Part shown: one piece after another, positions 53,341 through 61,612 of the stretch | How positions within the stretch are numbered: the stretch's first letter is position 1 | Layout: each line of letters opens with the position of its first letter | DNA from: Bradyrhizobium sp. Y36 | Lineage (GTDB): Bacteria > Pseudomonadota > Alphaproteobacteria > Rhizobiales > Xanthobacteraceae | DNA: 64,000 nucleotides | Assembly (NCBI RefSeq): GCF_002531575.1 | Contig: NZ_NWTI01000010.1 | Span: 62,001-126,000, forward strand | Reading direction: 5' to 3' | Translations under genes and position numbers: made by a program | Notes under the pieces: generated by a model | Seen by the model: only the letters and a program-made list of their open reading frames with translations | What the model was told of the DNA's origin: nothing | Database searches by the model: none

Positions 53341-54296
53341 GGCTTCGTCCTCATGAATGCAAGACACTCGTTGATGGTGGGAATTCCGTTGCGACCGCCG
53401 GCGTGGCCGCATTTCATCGCAGCCGTGGCCGCCGAGAACGCCATGGCTGTGCGCACATCGAGGCCGACGCCGATCGCGAGCGCATAGGCGCCGTGGAACA
53501 CGTCACCCGCGCCCGTGGTGTCGACGACGTCGACGGCATAGGCGGCCTGTCGCTGCAGCCGGCCACCTTCATGCCAGCTCACGCCCTGCTCGCCTCGCGT
53601 GACGGCAACGACACGGCAGCCGAAGCGGGCGAGCGCGGCGAGAGATTCATCCTTGGCCGATCCAGCGAATGAGGTGAGCGCGGGTTCGGAGAAGATGGCG
53701 TGGTCCGTCAGCGGCAGCAGCCGTTCAAACACCTCGGCATCCGCCATGTCGCCGTCGAGCACCGTCGGAATGCCGCGTCTCCGCGCTTCACCGAACAGCG
53801 TTGCCGCGCCCTCGACCCAGCGTGGATCGGCCAGCACCGCGGAGGCCAGGGAAACCGCATCCAGCGGAAGCCAGTCCGCAGCTTCCGAATAGAGACCGCG
53901 GAAATTGACGATCTGCCGCTCACCGGAACTGTCGACGATGATTCCCGATACCGACGAGCGGCCGTCGGGAAACAGCCGGAAATTGGCGACGTCGACGCCT
54001 TCAGCGGAGAGGGAGGACTTCATCTCATGACCGGCGGCGTCGCTTCCAGCCCGCCCCCAGAACGCAACGGACGCACCGAGCCTTGCCACAGCCACGCTCG
54101 CATTGGCGGCCATGCCGCCACCGAGCGTGCCGTATCCGGTCGCCTTGATCTTCTCGCTTTGCCCGGCAAACAGACGATCGACGCGCCAGACCTGATCGAG
54201 CGCCGACAGACCAAGGCAGATCACGTGCGCAGCCCCGGCCTTGGACGCGACGCCCGCGAGCGGCGAGAGATCTCCGATATCGGCCGACGCACTCAC
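53337..54296 (-). CDS. PfkB-family carbohydrate kinase (YihV-like)
   Basis: 319-residue ribokinase/PfkB-type sugar kinase. The N-terminal GG motif is GTLGGGMAANASVAVARLG. The C-terminal signature VDTTGAGDVFHGAYAL carries the catalytic Asp and anion hole. Stretches such as VLADPRWVEGA, PTVLDGDMAD, DHAIFSEPAL and GGRNGIP closely parallel E. coli YihV (sulfofructose kinase), which has VLADVRWHDGA, VLDGDITPQ, DHAAFSEPGL and GGRAGIP. It starts in a 4-bp overlap with the ATPase gene and ends in a 4-bp overlap with the aldolase gene. Substrate is probably a ketose or sugar derivative from the dehydrogenase step. Confidence 0.88.
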   Translation of the reverse strand: MSASADIGDLSPLAGVASKAGAAHVICLGLSALDQVWRVDRLFAGQSEKIKATGYGTLGGGMAANASVAVARLGASVAFWGRAGSDAAGHEMKSSLSAEGVDVANFRLFPDGRSSVSGIIVDSSGERQIVNFRGLYSEAADWLPLDAVSLASAVLADPRWVEGAATLFGEARRRGIPTVLDGDMADAEVFERLLPLTDHAIFSEPALTSFAGSAKDESLAALARFGCRVVAVTRGEQGVSWHEGGRLQRQAAYAVDVVDTTGAGDVFHGAYALAIGVGLDVRTAMAFSAATAAMKCGHAGGRNGIPTINECLAFMRTKP

Positions 54297-55366
54297 AGCA
54301 GGACCTGTCCATTGGTTGCGTCGAACAAATGCGTCTTGCCAGGCTGCGGACGCAGGTTGAGGCGATCACCAACCTTCGGCCGCAGCGCGGGATCGACCCG
54401 TGCGATCGCGGAGACGCCGGCAAGGTCGAAGTGGATCAGAGTGTCCGAGCCGAGCGGCTCGACCAGCCGAACGGTGACAGCGACGCCATCGGCCGCATCC
54501 GCGGCCAATACAAAATGCTCGGGCCGAATGCCAAGGACGGCATTGCCGGCCTGCCGCAGCCGACCTGTGATCTCACGATCCAGCGGCACGGCCGTCTCGC
54601 CTTGCGACAGGATCGCGCTCTCCCCTCGCCATTCGACCGGAAAGAAGTTCATCGCGGGCGAGCCTATGAAGCCGGCGACGAACTGGTTGGCGGGCCGCTC
54701 GTAGACCGTCTCCGGCGTGTCATATTGCTGGATCGTGCCACTCTGGAGCACGACGATGCGATCGGCCATGGTCATGGCCTCGATCTGGTCGTGGGTGACG
54801 AAGACCATCGTGGTCTTCAGCTGCTGCGACAGCGCCTTGATCTCGGCACGTACCTGCCCGCGCAGCTTTGCGTCGAGATTGGACAGCGGCTCGTCGAACA
54901 GGAAGGCCTTGGGATTGCGCACGATAGCGCGCCCCATGGCAACGCGCTGGCGCTGCCCGCCAGACAGCTCCTTAGGCTTGCGGTCGAGATAGGGCTCGAT
55001 GTGCAGCAACGCCGCGGCTCGCTTCACGCGGGCGTCGATCTCCGCCTTCGACGTTCCCCGCAGCTCCAGCGCAAACGACATGTTGTCGTAGACGCGCATA
55101 TGCGGATAGAGCGCGTAGTCCTGGAACACCATCGCGATGTCGCGCTGTGCGGCCTGCACACCGTTGACGCGCTTGTCGCCGATATAGAGATCGCCGGACG
55201 AAATCGGCTCGAGGCCGGCGATGATCCGCAGCAGGGTCGACTTGCCGCAGCCGGATGGGCCGACGAACACGACGAATTCGTGGTCGGCGATCTCCAGATT
55301 GAGATCGGGGATCACGGTGAAATTGCCGTAGCGTTTGGTGAGGTTGCGGATCGAGATCGATGCCAT
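54293..55366 (-). CDS. Sugar ABC transporter ATP-binding protein (MalK/UgpC type)
   Basis: A 357-residue ATPase. Walker A GPSGCGKST, Q-loop MVFQDYALYPHM, signature LSGGQRQRVAMGRA, Walker B AFLFDEPLSNLDAKLR and H-loop VTHDQIEAMT are followed by a C-terminal OB-fold regulatory domain (from about residue 240, PAMNFFPVEW onward), as in carbohydrate CUT1 importers. It lies two bases after the dehydrogenase stop codon and overlaps the kinase start. It energises the permease pair and binding protein encoded upstream. Confidence 0.95.
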   Translation of the reverse strand: MASISIRNLTKRYGNFTVIPDLNLEIADHEFVVFVGPSGCGKSTLLRIIAGLEPISSGDLYIGDKRVNGVQAAQRDIAMVFQDYALYPHMRVYDNMSFALELRGTSKAEIDARVKRAAALLHIEPYLDRKPKELSGGQRQRVAMGRAIVRNPKAFLFDEPLSNLDAKLRGQVRAEIKALSQQLKTTMVFVTHDQIEAMTMADRIVVLQSGTIQQYDTPETVYERPANQFVAGFIGSPAMNFFPVEWRGESAILSQGETAVPLDREITGRLRQAGNAVLGIRPEHFVLAADAADGVAVTVRLVEPLGSDTLIHFDLAGVSAIARVDPALRPKVGDRLNLRPQPGKTHLFDATNGQVLL

Positions 55367-55368
55367 GA

Positions 55369-56373
55369 TCAGTCCAATGCCAGCACGGGCTTGATCAGCT
55401 CGCCTTTGGCGAAACGGGCGAAATTCTCGGGGAGAGCCGACAGCCCGAACTCGCCATCGACCAGGACGCGATATTCGTCCTTGTACCTGCGCAGCAGCTC
55501 TACGTTCGGCTCGAAATCCGAGACCGGAAAATAGAAGGTCCGGATCATGTAGAAATCCTTGCGACGGAACACCTTGCCTTCCTCGATGATCCAGGGCGCC
55601 GCATTCTCACCGACCAGGACCAGCGCGCCGCGCGGCAGGACGAGCTCGATACCGAGATTGCGCGCCGCATGCGCGCCCGAGCACTCCATGATGAGGGCGA
55701 AGCGCTTCGAGGTATCGCCGACAGGGTGCGCCTTCGCACCAAAGGATTGCGCGATCTTGAGCCGCGCCGCGTTGGGATCGGCTACGCTGATATCATCGTA
55801 ACCGAGCGCGCGAAGCGCCAGCACGACGCCGAGGCCGACCGGCCCTGCCCCCATCACGAGAACGGCTCCGGCCTCTCCGGCCGGCACGACGCGACTGACA
55901 AAGCGCACCGCGTGCGCCGACGTGCCAATGGTGTCGAGCAGCAGAGGCGCGAGGCTGTCCTCGATGTCGTCAGGCACAGGCAGCAGGCAGTTTTCCGGCA
56001 CCGGCACGTATTCGGCATAGCCGCCCGGCCTGTTCCAGCCAATCAGGCTCGACACTTCCAGGCACATCTGGGTATCGCCGCGCTTGCAGGCCGCGCAACG
56101 GTCGCAGTGCAAGGGGATATAGACGGCGCAGCGGCGACCGTGGAAGCGGTGGCCGGGCTGTTCGACCACGCCAAAAATCTCATGGCCGGCGGTGAACTCG
56201 GCGCCCTTGTGCCAAAGTTTGAAATCGGAGCCGCACAGAGCGGTGCGCGAGACGCGCACCAGCACTTCACCCGCCCCGACGTCGGGTATCGCCACGCGCT
56301 CGACGGTAATGCGGTCGTCGCCATGGAAGACCGCTGCCTGCATGACCGAATTCGGACGAGGTGACAGATTCAT
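55369..56373 (-). CDS. Zinc-dependent medium-chain dehydrogenase
   Basis: 334 residues; ATG at 56373 with TAGG upstream, Met11 being an alternative. Catalytic zinc ligands are in TALCGSDFKLWH and TAGHEIFG. The structural-zinc loop keeps CDRCAACKRGDTQMC, so all four cysteines are present. The NAD(P) Rossmann motif is VMGAGPVGLGVVLALRALG, followed by VADPNAARL, whose Asp favours NAD+. Family members oxidise polyols or sugars (sorbitol, threonine or galactitol type). Placed between permease and ATPase genes of a sugar importer, it probably oxidises the imported substrate first. Confidence 0.88.
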   Translation of the reverse strand: MNLSPRPNSVMQAAVFHGDDRITVERVAIPDVGAGEVLVRVSRTALCGSDFKLWHKGAEFTAGHEIFGVVEQPGHRFHGRRCAVYIPLHCDRCAACKRGDTQMCLEVSSLIGWNRPGGYAEYVPVPENCLLPVPDDIEDSLAPLLLDTIGTSAHAVRFVSRVVPAGEAGAVLVMGAGPVGLGVVLALRALGYDDISVADPNAARLKIAQSFGAKAHPVGDTSKRFALIMECSGAHAARNLGIELVLPRGALVLVGENAAPWIIEEGKVFRRKDFYMIRTFYFPVSDFEPNVELLRRYKDEYRVLVDGEFGLSALPENFARFAKGELIKPVLALD

Positions 56374-56380
56374 CAGAGAC

Positions 56381-57208
56381 CTAGCCTTTCACCGCGCCGA
56401 GCGTCAGTCCGGACACCAGCCAGCGCTGAACCAGGGCCGCCAGCACCAGCGGCGGCAACGCGATCAGCGTCGCCGCGGCCATGAGGGCGCCCCACTGCGT
56501 CGAGCCTTCGCCGATGAAGTTGAAGGCCGCCGCGATCAGCGTCTTGCTGTCACCATTGGAGAGCACCAGCGCAAATAGGAAGTAGTTCCAGGAGAAGACG
56601 AAAGCGAGGATCGCCGAGACCGCGACACCCGACGCCACCAGCGGAAGCGCGATACGCCAGAGGATGCGCGTGACGCTGCATCCGTCGACCTGGGCCGCCT
56701 CGAACACGCTGCGCGGAATGCCGTCGAACGACGGCAGCAGCACCCAGATCACGATCGGCAACGTGATCACGGCGTGGCTCAGGATCAGCGCGGTGTAGGA
56801 GCCGATCATGCCGACCTGCCGGAACATGACGTACCATGGCAGCAGGAAAAGCGTGCCGGGTGCCATGCGCGCCGCTAGCGTCAGGATCGCCGGCCATGAG
56901 ATCCGTGTCCAGGAAACGGCGAAGGCGGCAGGGATTCCGAACAGCAGCCCGAGCGCGGTGGAGCCGACCGTGACCACGAGGCTATTGAGCGCGTAGCTCA
57001 GGAACGGCGTCGTTCTGGTCAGCTCGGCGTAGTTCGCCAGCGTCGGCGTGAAGATCAGCGTCGGCGGATAGGCCGTCACCTCGAAGGACGGCTTGAACGA
57101 GGACAGCACCATCCAGACCGTCGGCGTCATGATGACGATTCCGGCGAGCACGAGCTGCAGCGTGTTGAGGCAGCGGATCCAGCGGTCGGTGGTGGCGGCG
57201 TCGTTCAT
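56381..57208 (-). CDS. Sugar ABC transporter permease (MalG type)
   Basis: 275 residues with six predicted transmembrane helices, the first at LVLAGIVIMTPTVWMVLSS. The EAA loop EAAQVDGCSVTRILWRIALP is the CUT1 permease signature that docks to the MalK-like ATPase. The gene begins 4 bp after the stop codon of the partner permease gene and ends 7 bp before the dehydrogenase start. Confidence 0.93.
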   Translation of the reverse strand: MNDAATTDRWIRCLNTLQLVLAGIVIMTPTVWMVLSSFKPSFEVTAYPPTLIFTPTLANYAELTRTTPFLSYALNSLVVTVGSTALGLLFGIPAAFAVSWTRISWPAILTLAARMAPGTLFLLPWYVMFRQVGMIGSYTALILSHAVITLPIVIWVLLPSFDGIPRSVFEAAQVDGCSVTRILWRIALPLVASGVAVSAILAFVFSWNYFLFALVLSNGDSKTLIAAAFNFIGEGSTQWGALMAAATLIALPPLVLAALVQRWLVSGLTLGAVKG

Positions 57209-57212
57209 GGCG

Positions 57213-58100
57213 TCACCAGGCCACCGCGCCGCGCAGGCGGTTGAAGGCCATCACCGCGCCGAACACGATCGCGGTCAGCGTCAGCATCAGGGCGCTGGCA
57301 TAGCCGATGTCGAAGAACTCGAAGCCGACCCGGAAGCCGTAAATGTTGAGCGTGTTCGAGGCGTTGCCGGGACCACCCTGGGTGGTGATGTAGATGATGT
57401 CGAAGAAACGCAGGAGATCGACGCTGCGCAGGATCGCCGCGGTGACGATGGTTGGCAGCAGCAACGGCAGCGTGATGCGCTGGAAGGTCTTGAACGGAGA
57501 CGCACCGTCGATCTGCGCGGCCTCGTAGACGCTCGGCGGCAGCGACTGCAATCCGCCCAGCACGATCAGCGCAACGTAGGGAGTCCACTGCCAGCTGTCG
57601 ATCAGCGCCACGGTCGGGATGACCCAGGTCGGCGAGGCCAGCCAGTCCGATGGCGGCAGGCCGAACGCCTGCAGGATGTAGTTTGCCGCGCCGAGCGACG
57701 GATCGAGGATCACGAGCCACATCATGCCGGCCACGACCGGCGGCATCATGAACGGCGAGATGAACAGCGAGCGCACGATGCCCGGCAGGCGCTTGGCGTG
57801 GAACAGCACCAGCGCCAGCCAGACGCCGAAGACGAGTTGCAGCACCAGTGACAGCACGAACAGCGCGATCGTGACCCACAGCCCGTGCCAGAACTCGACG
57901 TCGGAGATCAGCTTCGAATAGTTGGTGAGGCCTGCAAAGGATTGCTTGCCGGTCGAGGAGAAGGTCTGGAAACCGAGCCAGATCGTATAGACGACCGGAA
58001 ACGCGATCATCGCGACCGTAAAGGCCACGGCCGGCGCCGAGAGCGCCGCCATTTCCAGCTTCTGCCGGTCCTGTGTGAGCGTCGCAGCCGTATCAGACAT
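57213..58100 (-). CDS. Sugar ABC transporter permease (MalF type)
   Basis: 295 residues from MSDTAATL at 58100, preceded by GAGGACA; a longer frame to 58154 lacks a ribosome-binding site. Six helices are predicted, beginning LSAPAVAFTVAMIAFPVVYT. The EAA loop EAAQIDGASPFKTFQRITLP is present. It forms the heterodimeric channel with the MalG-type partner and lies about 60 bp after the binding-protein gene. Confidence 0.93.
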   Translation of the reverse strand: MSDTAATLTQDRQKLEMAALSAPAVAFTVAMIAFPVVYTIWLGFQTFSSTGKQSFAGLTNYSKLISDVEFWHGLWVTIALFVLSLVLQLVFGVWLALVLFHAKRLPGIVRSLFISPFMMPPVVAGMMWLVILDPSLGAANYILQAFGLPPSDWLASPTWVIPTVALIDSWQWTPYVALIVLGGLQSLPPSVYEAAQIDGASPFKTFQRITLPLLLPTIVTAAILRSVDLLRFFDIIYITTQGGPGNASNTLNIYGFRVGFEFFDIGYASALMLTLTAIVFGAVMAFNRLRGAVAW

Positions 58101-58160
58101 GCGTTCGTGTCCTCGATCGGGTGGGGTGCCGGCAGGCAGCAAGCCTGCCGGCATGAGGCG

Positions 58161-59462
58161 TCAGTTCAGCGCGATCAGCGCGTCCAGCGCCTTGTCGGCA
58201 TCCGCGCAGGCCTGATCGACGGTCTTTTGCTTCAGGATCAGATCCTGCACCGCCTGCCCGATGAACTCGCGCGATTGCGGATTGGCGACGATGGGATAGC
58301 CGACTTCGGACGAGCCCTTGGTGGCGAGCACGTCGAGCGCTGCCTGCCATTCCTTCCGCACCGGCTCCTCATCGATCCACTTGCGATATTCGGGATCGTT
58401 GGCGACGGCCGGACGCGGCGGCGCAATCCCCTGCAGCGCCATCTTCTTCTGCACCTCAGGACTGGTCGCCCACTGCACGAAGTACCAGGCCGCATCCGGT
58501 TGCTTGCTGTGCGAGGACACCGCCATGCCCCAGCCGATCGTGGTCGGCACCTGGCCGGCATCACCCGCCGGGAACGGCAACAGGCCGGTATCCTTCAGGC
58601 GCGCGCCGCCCTCCATGACCGTGCGCAGCTCATTGGAGGATTCGAAAGCCATCGCAGCGCGGCCGCCGCGATACAGCGCGGAAATCTGCTGGAAGCTGTA
58701 GTTCACGACGCCGGGCGGACCGAAATCGCGCAGCAGGCGGCTATAGGTGTCGAGCGCGTCCTTGGCTTTGGCCGAGCATAAATTCGACTTGCCGTTGGCG
58801 ATATAGCTGCCGCCGACGTTGTGCAAGACGTTGCTGAAAGTATAGGCGATCGCCGGCTTGAGACCGCGCGAGACGAAAGGCGTCACCGTGCTGTCGCATG
58901 TCTTGATCTTCTCGGCCGCGGCCTCGACGTCCTTGATCGTCTTTGGTGCCTCGATGCCGCACTTCTTGAAGATATCGGTGCGGTAATAGAAGATCGGGCC
59001 CTCGAGGTTCATCGGCATGCTGGTCAGCTTGCCGCCGAAGGTCGCGGCCTTGACCAGGGCCTGGCTCAGGCCGGAGGCATCATAATCCTTGGCGACCGCG
59101 TCTTTCGCCATCGCGGTCAGATCGCCGTACCAGCCGGCGGCGGCGAACTGCTCGCCCTCGCGCGAGGGCAGCGTCATGAACACGTCGACCTCGTCGCTGT
59201 TCGCGTTCATGACCGTGACCAGACGCTGGCGCATCTGCTGTTCCTGATAGCCGTCGACCTTCAGGGTCATGCCGGTCAGCTTTTCGAAATCGACCTTGTA
59301 TGTCAGCAGCGCCTGCGAGACCGGATTGTTGTTGGCAAGAAAGGTGACGGTCTTGCCCTTGAACTTCATCCAGTCGAAATCGGCCGCATGCGCTTGCGCG
59401 CTGACGGCGGCAATTGCGAGAACGGGCAACGCGACCCGCGTCGCGAGCATCCTGGCCTTCAT
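58161..59462 (-). CDS. Sugar ABC transporter substrate-binding protein (CUT1 / MalE-like)
   Basis: 433-residue periplasmic binding protein. The start MKARMLAT at 59462 follows GGAGGAGAG. The signal peptide is ARMLATRVALPVLAIAAVSA with cleavage after AHA. The mature part has KTVTFLANNNPVSQALL, PSREGEQFAAAGWYGDLT, GPIFYYRTDIFKKCGI and GWGMAVSSHSKQPDAAWYFV, typical of family 1 extracellular solute-binding proteins. First gene of the eight-gene operon. An imperfect LacI-type operator lies 65-80 bp upstream of its start. Confidence 0.92.
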   Translation of the reverse strand: MKARMLATRVALPVLAIAAVSAQAHAADFDWMKFKGKTVTFLANNNPVSQALLTYKVDFEKLTGMTLKVDGYQEQQMRQRLVTVMNANSDEVDVFMTLPSREGEQFAAAGWYGDLTAMAKDAVAKDYDASGLSQALVKAATFGGKLTSMPMNLEGPIFYYRTDIFKKCGIEAPKTIKDVEAAAEKIKTCDSTVTPFVSRGLKPAIAYTFSNVLHNVGGSYIANGKSNLCSAKAKDALDTYSRLLRDFGPPGVVNYSFQQISALYRGGRAAMAFESSNELRTVMEGGARLKDTGLLPFPAGDAGQVPTTIGWGMAVSSHSKQPDAAWYFVQWATSPEVQKKMALQGIAPPRPAVANDPEYRKWIDEEPVRKEWQAALDVLATKGSSEVGYPIVANPQSREFIGQAVQDLILKQKTVDQACADADKALDALIALN

Positions 59463-59527
59463 CGAACTCTCCTCCCGGCTGGCCCGCCTTGAGCTGGAGG
59501 GCCTTATGACCACGCTTGAACGCGTCC

Positions 59528-59543
59528 TGAAAACGGTTACATC
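59528..59543. promoter_or_regulatory. Imperfect LacI-type operator upstream of the sugar operon
   Basis: TGAAAACGGTTACATC shares the right half GTTACATC exactly with the perfect palindrome at 59640-59655; its left half is degenerate. Located 65-80 bp before the binding-protein start, it is placed to repress the operon promoter. The two sites are about 112 bp apart, so DNA looping is possible. Confidence 0.55.
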
Positions 59544-59639
59544 CTAGGCATTGGCCCTGCGCTGTCAAGCCGTGGACAATTTGCGCATTATGCGGCAGAT
59601 TTTAGCACCAAATCTGCTCTCTTGCGGCCCGCCATGGAC

Positions 59640-59655
59640 GATGTAACGTTACATC
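59640..59655. promoter_or_regulatory. Perfect palindromic operator GATGTAACGTTACATC
   Basis: A 16-bp perfect palindrome with the central CG typical of LacI/GalR operators, ending one base before the LacI-family start codon. Autoregulation by blocking transcription or initiation of the regulator gene is likely. No separate Shine-Dalgarno sequence is visible because the palindrome occupies that position. Confidence 0.75.
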
Positions 59656-59656
59656 A

Positions 59657-60697
59657 ATGCGCTTGACCGACGCAAAATCCGTGAAGCAAGGCATCCGCGC
59701 CGTCGCGGCCCGCGCCGGCGTGTCGACGGCGTCGGTCTCGCGCGCGCTCAATAATCCCGACGCAGTCAGCCCGTCCTTGCGCGCTCGCATCGAACAGGCC
59801 ATCGACGCGCTCGGCTACATCCCGCACGCACCTGCACGCATCCTGTCGTCGCGGCGCTCGCGCACGCTCGGCGCGATCGTGCCGACCATCGACAACACCA
59901 TGTTCGCGCGCGGCATCGCGTCGCTGCAGCAGTATCTCTCGTCGGTTGGATACATGCTGTTTCTCACCACCAGCGGATACGATCTCGACGTCGAACTGCA
60001 GCAGGCGCGCAACCTGATCAGCCGCGGCGTCGACGGTCTCGTGCTGCGCGGCGATTGCCACCACGACGGATTGCGCAAGCTGCTCGCCGACAACGCCGTG
60101 CCCTTCATCAATGTCGGCATCTATCAGCCAGATCGACCCTACCCCTGCGTCGGCACCGACAACGAAGCCGCCGCCCATCGCGCGGCAGCGCACGTCATTG
60201 AGCTCGGCCATCGCCGCATAGGGATCGTCTCGGCACTTCAACGCAACAACGACCGCGCAAGCGCGCGCGTCGCCGGCTTTCGCCGCGCACTCGCGGAGAA
60301 CGGCCTCGAACTTCCTCCCCAATGGCATGTCGAGGTACCCTATACGCTGGACGACGCGCGCGAGGCGGCGCGCCATCTCCTCAATCTCAAAGACCGCCCA
60401 ACCGCCGTAGTTTGCGGTAACGACGTCATCGCCTATGGAGTGCTGCTAGAGGCGGAGCGCGACGGGTTCTCCGTGCCGCGCGATCTGTCGGTGGTCGGGT
60501 TCGACGACCTCGACTGGAGTCGCCATTTGCGGCCGAGCCTGACCACAATCCACGTTCCGACCGGAGAAACCTGGCAGCGCGCCGGCGAATATCTGGTGCG
60601 TAGCCTTGCCGGCGAGCAGACCATCATGCATCGCGAGATCGACTTCTCGCTTGTGGTCCGGGAATCGACCGCTGCACCTTCAACATCCCTGAAGTGA
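59657..60697 (+). CDS. LacI-family transcriptional regulator
   Basis: 346 residues. The HTH is IRAVAARAGVSTASVSRALN, with hinge helix RILSSRRSRTLGAIVP. The periplasmic-binding-like core includes ISRGVDGLVLRG, HRRIGIVSAL and VVGFDDLDW. ATG at 59657 directly follows the palindromic operator; a GTG at 59680 is an alternative start. Divergent from the sugar operon, with its probable operators between them, and followed by an SDR gene with a 4-bp overlap. Expected to repress both units until the sugar or an early metabolite binds. Confidence 0.93.
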   Translation: MRLTDAKSVKQGIRAVAARAGVSTASVSRALNNPDAVSPSLRARIEQAIDALGYIPHAPARILSSRRSRTLGAIVPTIDNTMFARGIASLQQYLSSVGYMLFLTTSGYDLDVELQQARNLISRGVDGLVLRGDCHHDGLRKLLADNAVPFINVGIYQPDRPYPCVGTDNEAAAHRAAAHVIELGHRRIGIVSALQRNNDRASARVAGFRRALAENGLELPPQWHVEVPYTLDDAREAARHLLNLKDRPTAVVCGNDVIAYGVLLEAERDGFSVPRDLSVVGFDDLDWSRHLRPSLTTIHVPTGETWQRAGEYLVRSLAGEQTIMHREIDFSLVVRESTAAPSTSLK

Positions 60698-61443
60698 GCC
60701 CCCTCTCGATGAGCTCGAATTTTTCTCTGGCATCCGGCTTTCATGCCGTCGTGATCGGCGGCGCCGGCGACATTGGCGCGGCGATCAGCAACCAGTTTTG
60801 CGATCTCGGCGCGACGGTCACCGCAACCGGGGCGAACGAGGCGGATCTGGCCCGCTCGCTGCTCAAGCCGCGCGCCGGTCTCACGCTCGCGATCCTCGAT
60901 GTCACCGATGACGAGGCCGTCAAATCCTTCGCCCGGCAGCACTCGCGCGTCGACGCGCTGGTCAACTGCGCCGGCATTCTCGCGCGCGACAAGGAATTCG
61001 AGATCGAGACCTTTCTGAAGGTGCTCGACGTCAATCTCACCGGTACGTTTCGGACCTGCACGGCCTTCCGCGCGCTTCTCGCGGATCGAAAGGGTTCGAT
61101 CGTCAATATGGCCTCGATGAACGCGACACTGGCGCTACCGCGGATTCCCGCTTATTGCGCCAGCAAGGGCGGCGTCGTGATGCTGACCAAGGCGCTCGCG
61201 CTGGCGTGGGCCGAAGACGGCATCCGCGTGAACGCAGTTGCTCCCGGATACATCGAAACGGCGATCAACGCCGCGGGCCGTACCGATCGCGCGCACTACC
61301 AGCGCATCGCCGATCGGACCGCGGTCAAGCGATGGGGGCAACCGGAAGAGATCGCGGGTGCGGTCGCATTCCTCTGCATGCCGGCTTCACGATACGCAAC
61401 CGGAACGGTGGTCGCGGTGGACGGCGGATTTCTTGCGGGATGA
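60694..61443 (+). CDS. SDR-family oxidoreductase
   Basis: 249 residues from a GTG overlapping the regulator stop codon (GTGA); ATG at 60709 is equally possible. Classical short-chain dehydrogenase with the cofactor motif VIGGAGDIG (a TGxxxGxG variant), NCAG, catalytic Ser in IVNMASMNA, and YCASKGG with the YxxxK pair 13 residues after the Ser. VAPGYIETAI and VAVDGGFLAG complete the family pattern. Co-transcription with the LacI regulator ties it to the same sugar pathway, probably a second oxidation or a reduction step. Confidence 0.9.
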   Translation: MSPLSMSSNFSLASGFHAVVIGGAGDIGAAISNQFCDLGATVTATGANEADLARSLLKPRAGLTLAILDVTDDEAVKSFARQHSRVDALVNCAGILARDKEFEIETFLKVLDVNLTGTFRTCTAFRALLADRKGSIVNMASMNATLALPRIPAYCASKGGVVMLTKALALAWAEDGIRVNAVAPGYIETAINAAGRTDRAHYQRIADRTAVKRWGQPEEIAGAVAFLCMPASRYATGTVVAVDGGFLAG

Positions 61444-61506
61444 ACTCTTGGGCGGCGAGACACGATCTGGTTCGTGACCCCGATCTTTGCAAATTAGGTC
61501 ATGACT

Positions 61507-61525
61507 GCGAGCCCGCGAGGCTCGC
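61507..61525. terminator. Hairpin between convergent SDR and hybrid kinase genes
   Basis: Perfect 7-bp arms GCGAGCC and GGCTCGC with a CGCGA loop, in the 169-bp gap between two convergent genes. No clear T-run on either side. Likely a bidirectional termination or transcript-end structure. Confidence 0.4.
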
Positions 61526-61612
61526 CTGCCGCCTCGTCATCAATCTTCGCCTGCTGTCGTGCACACGCTGCCTTCTAAGCAATTGAAATTCCTGAACTCT
61601 GGCTGCAATCCA

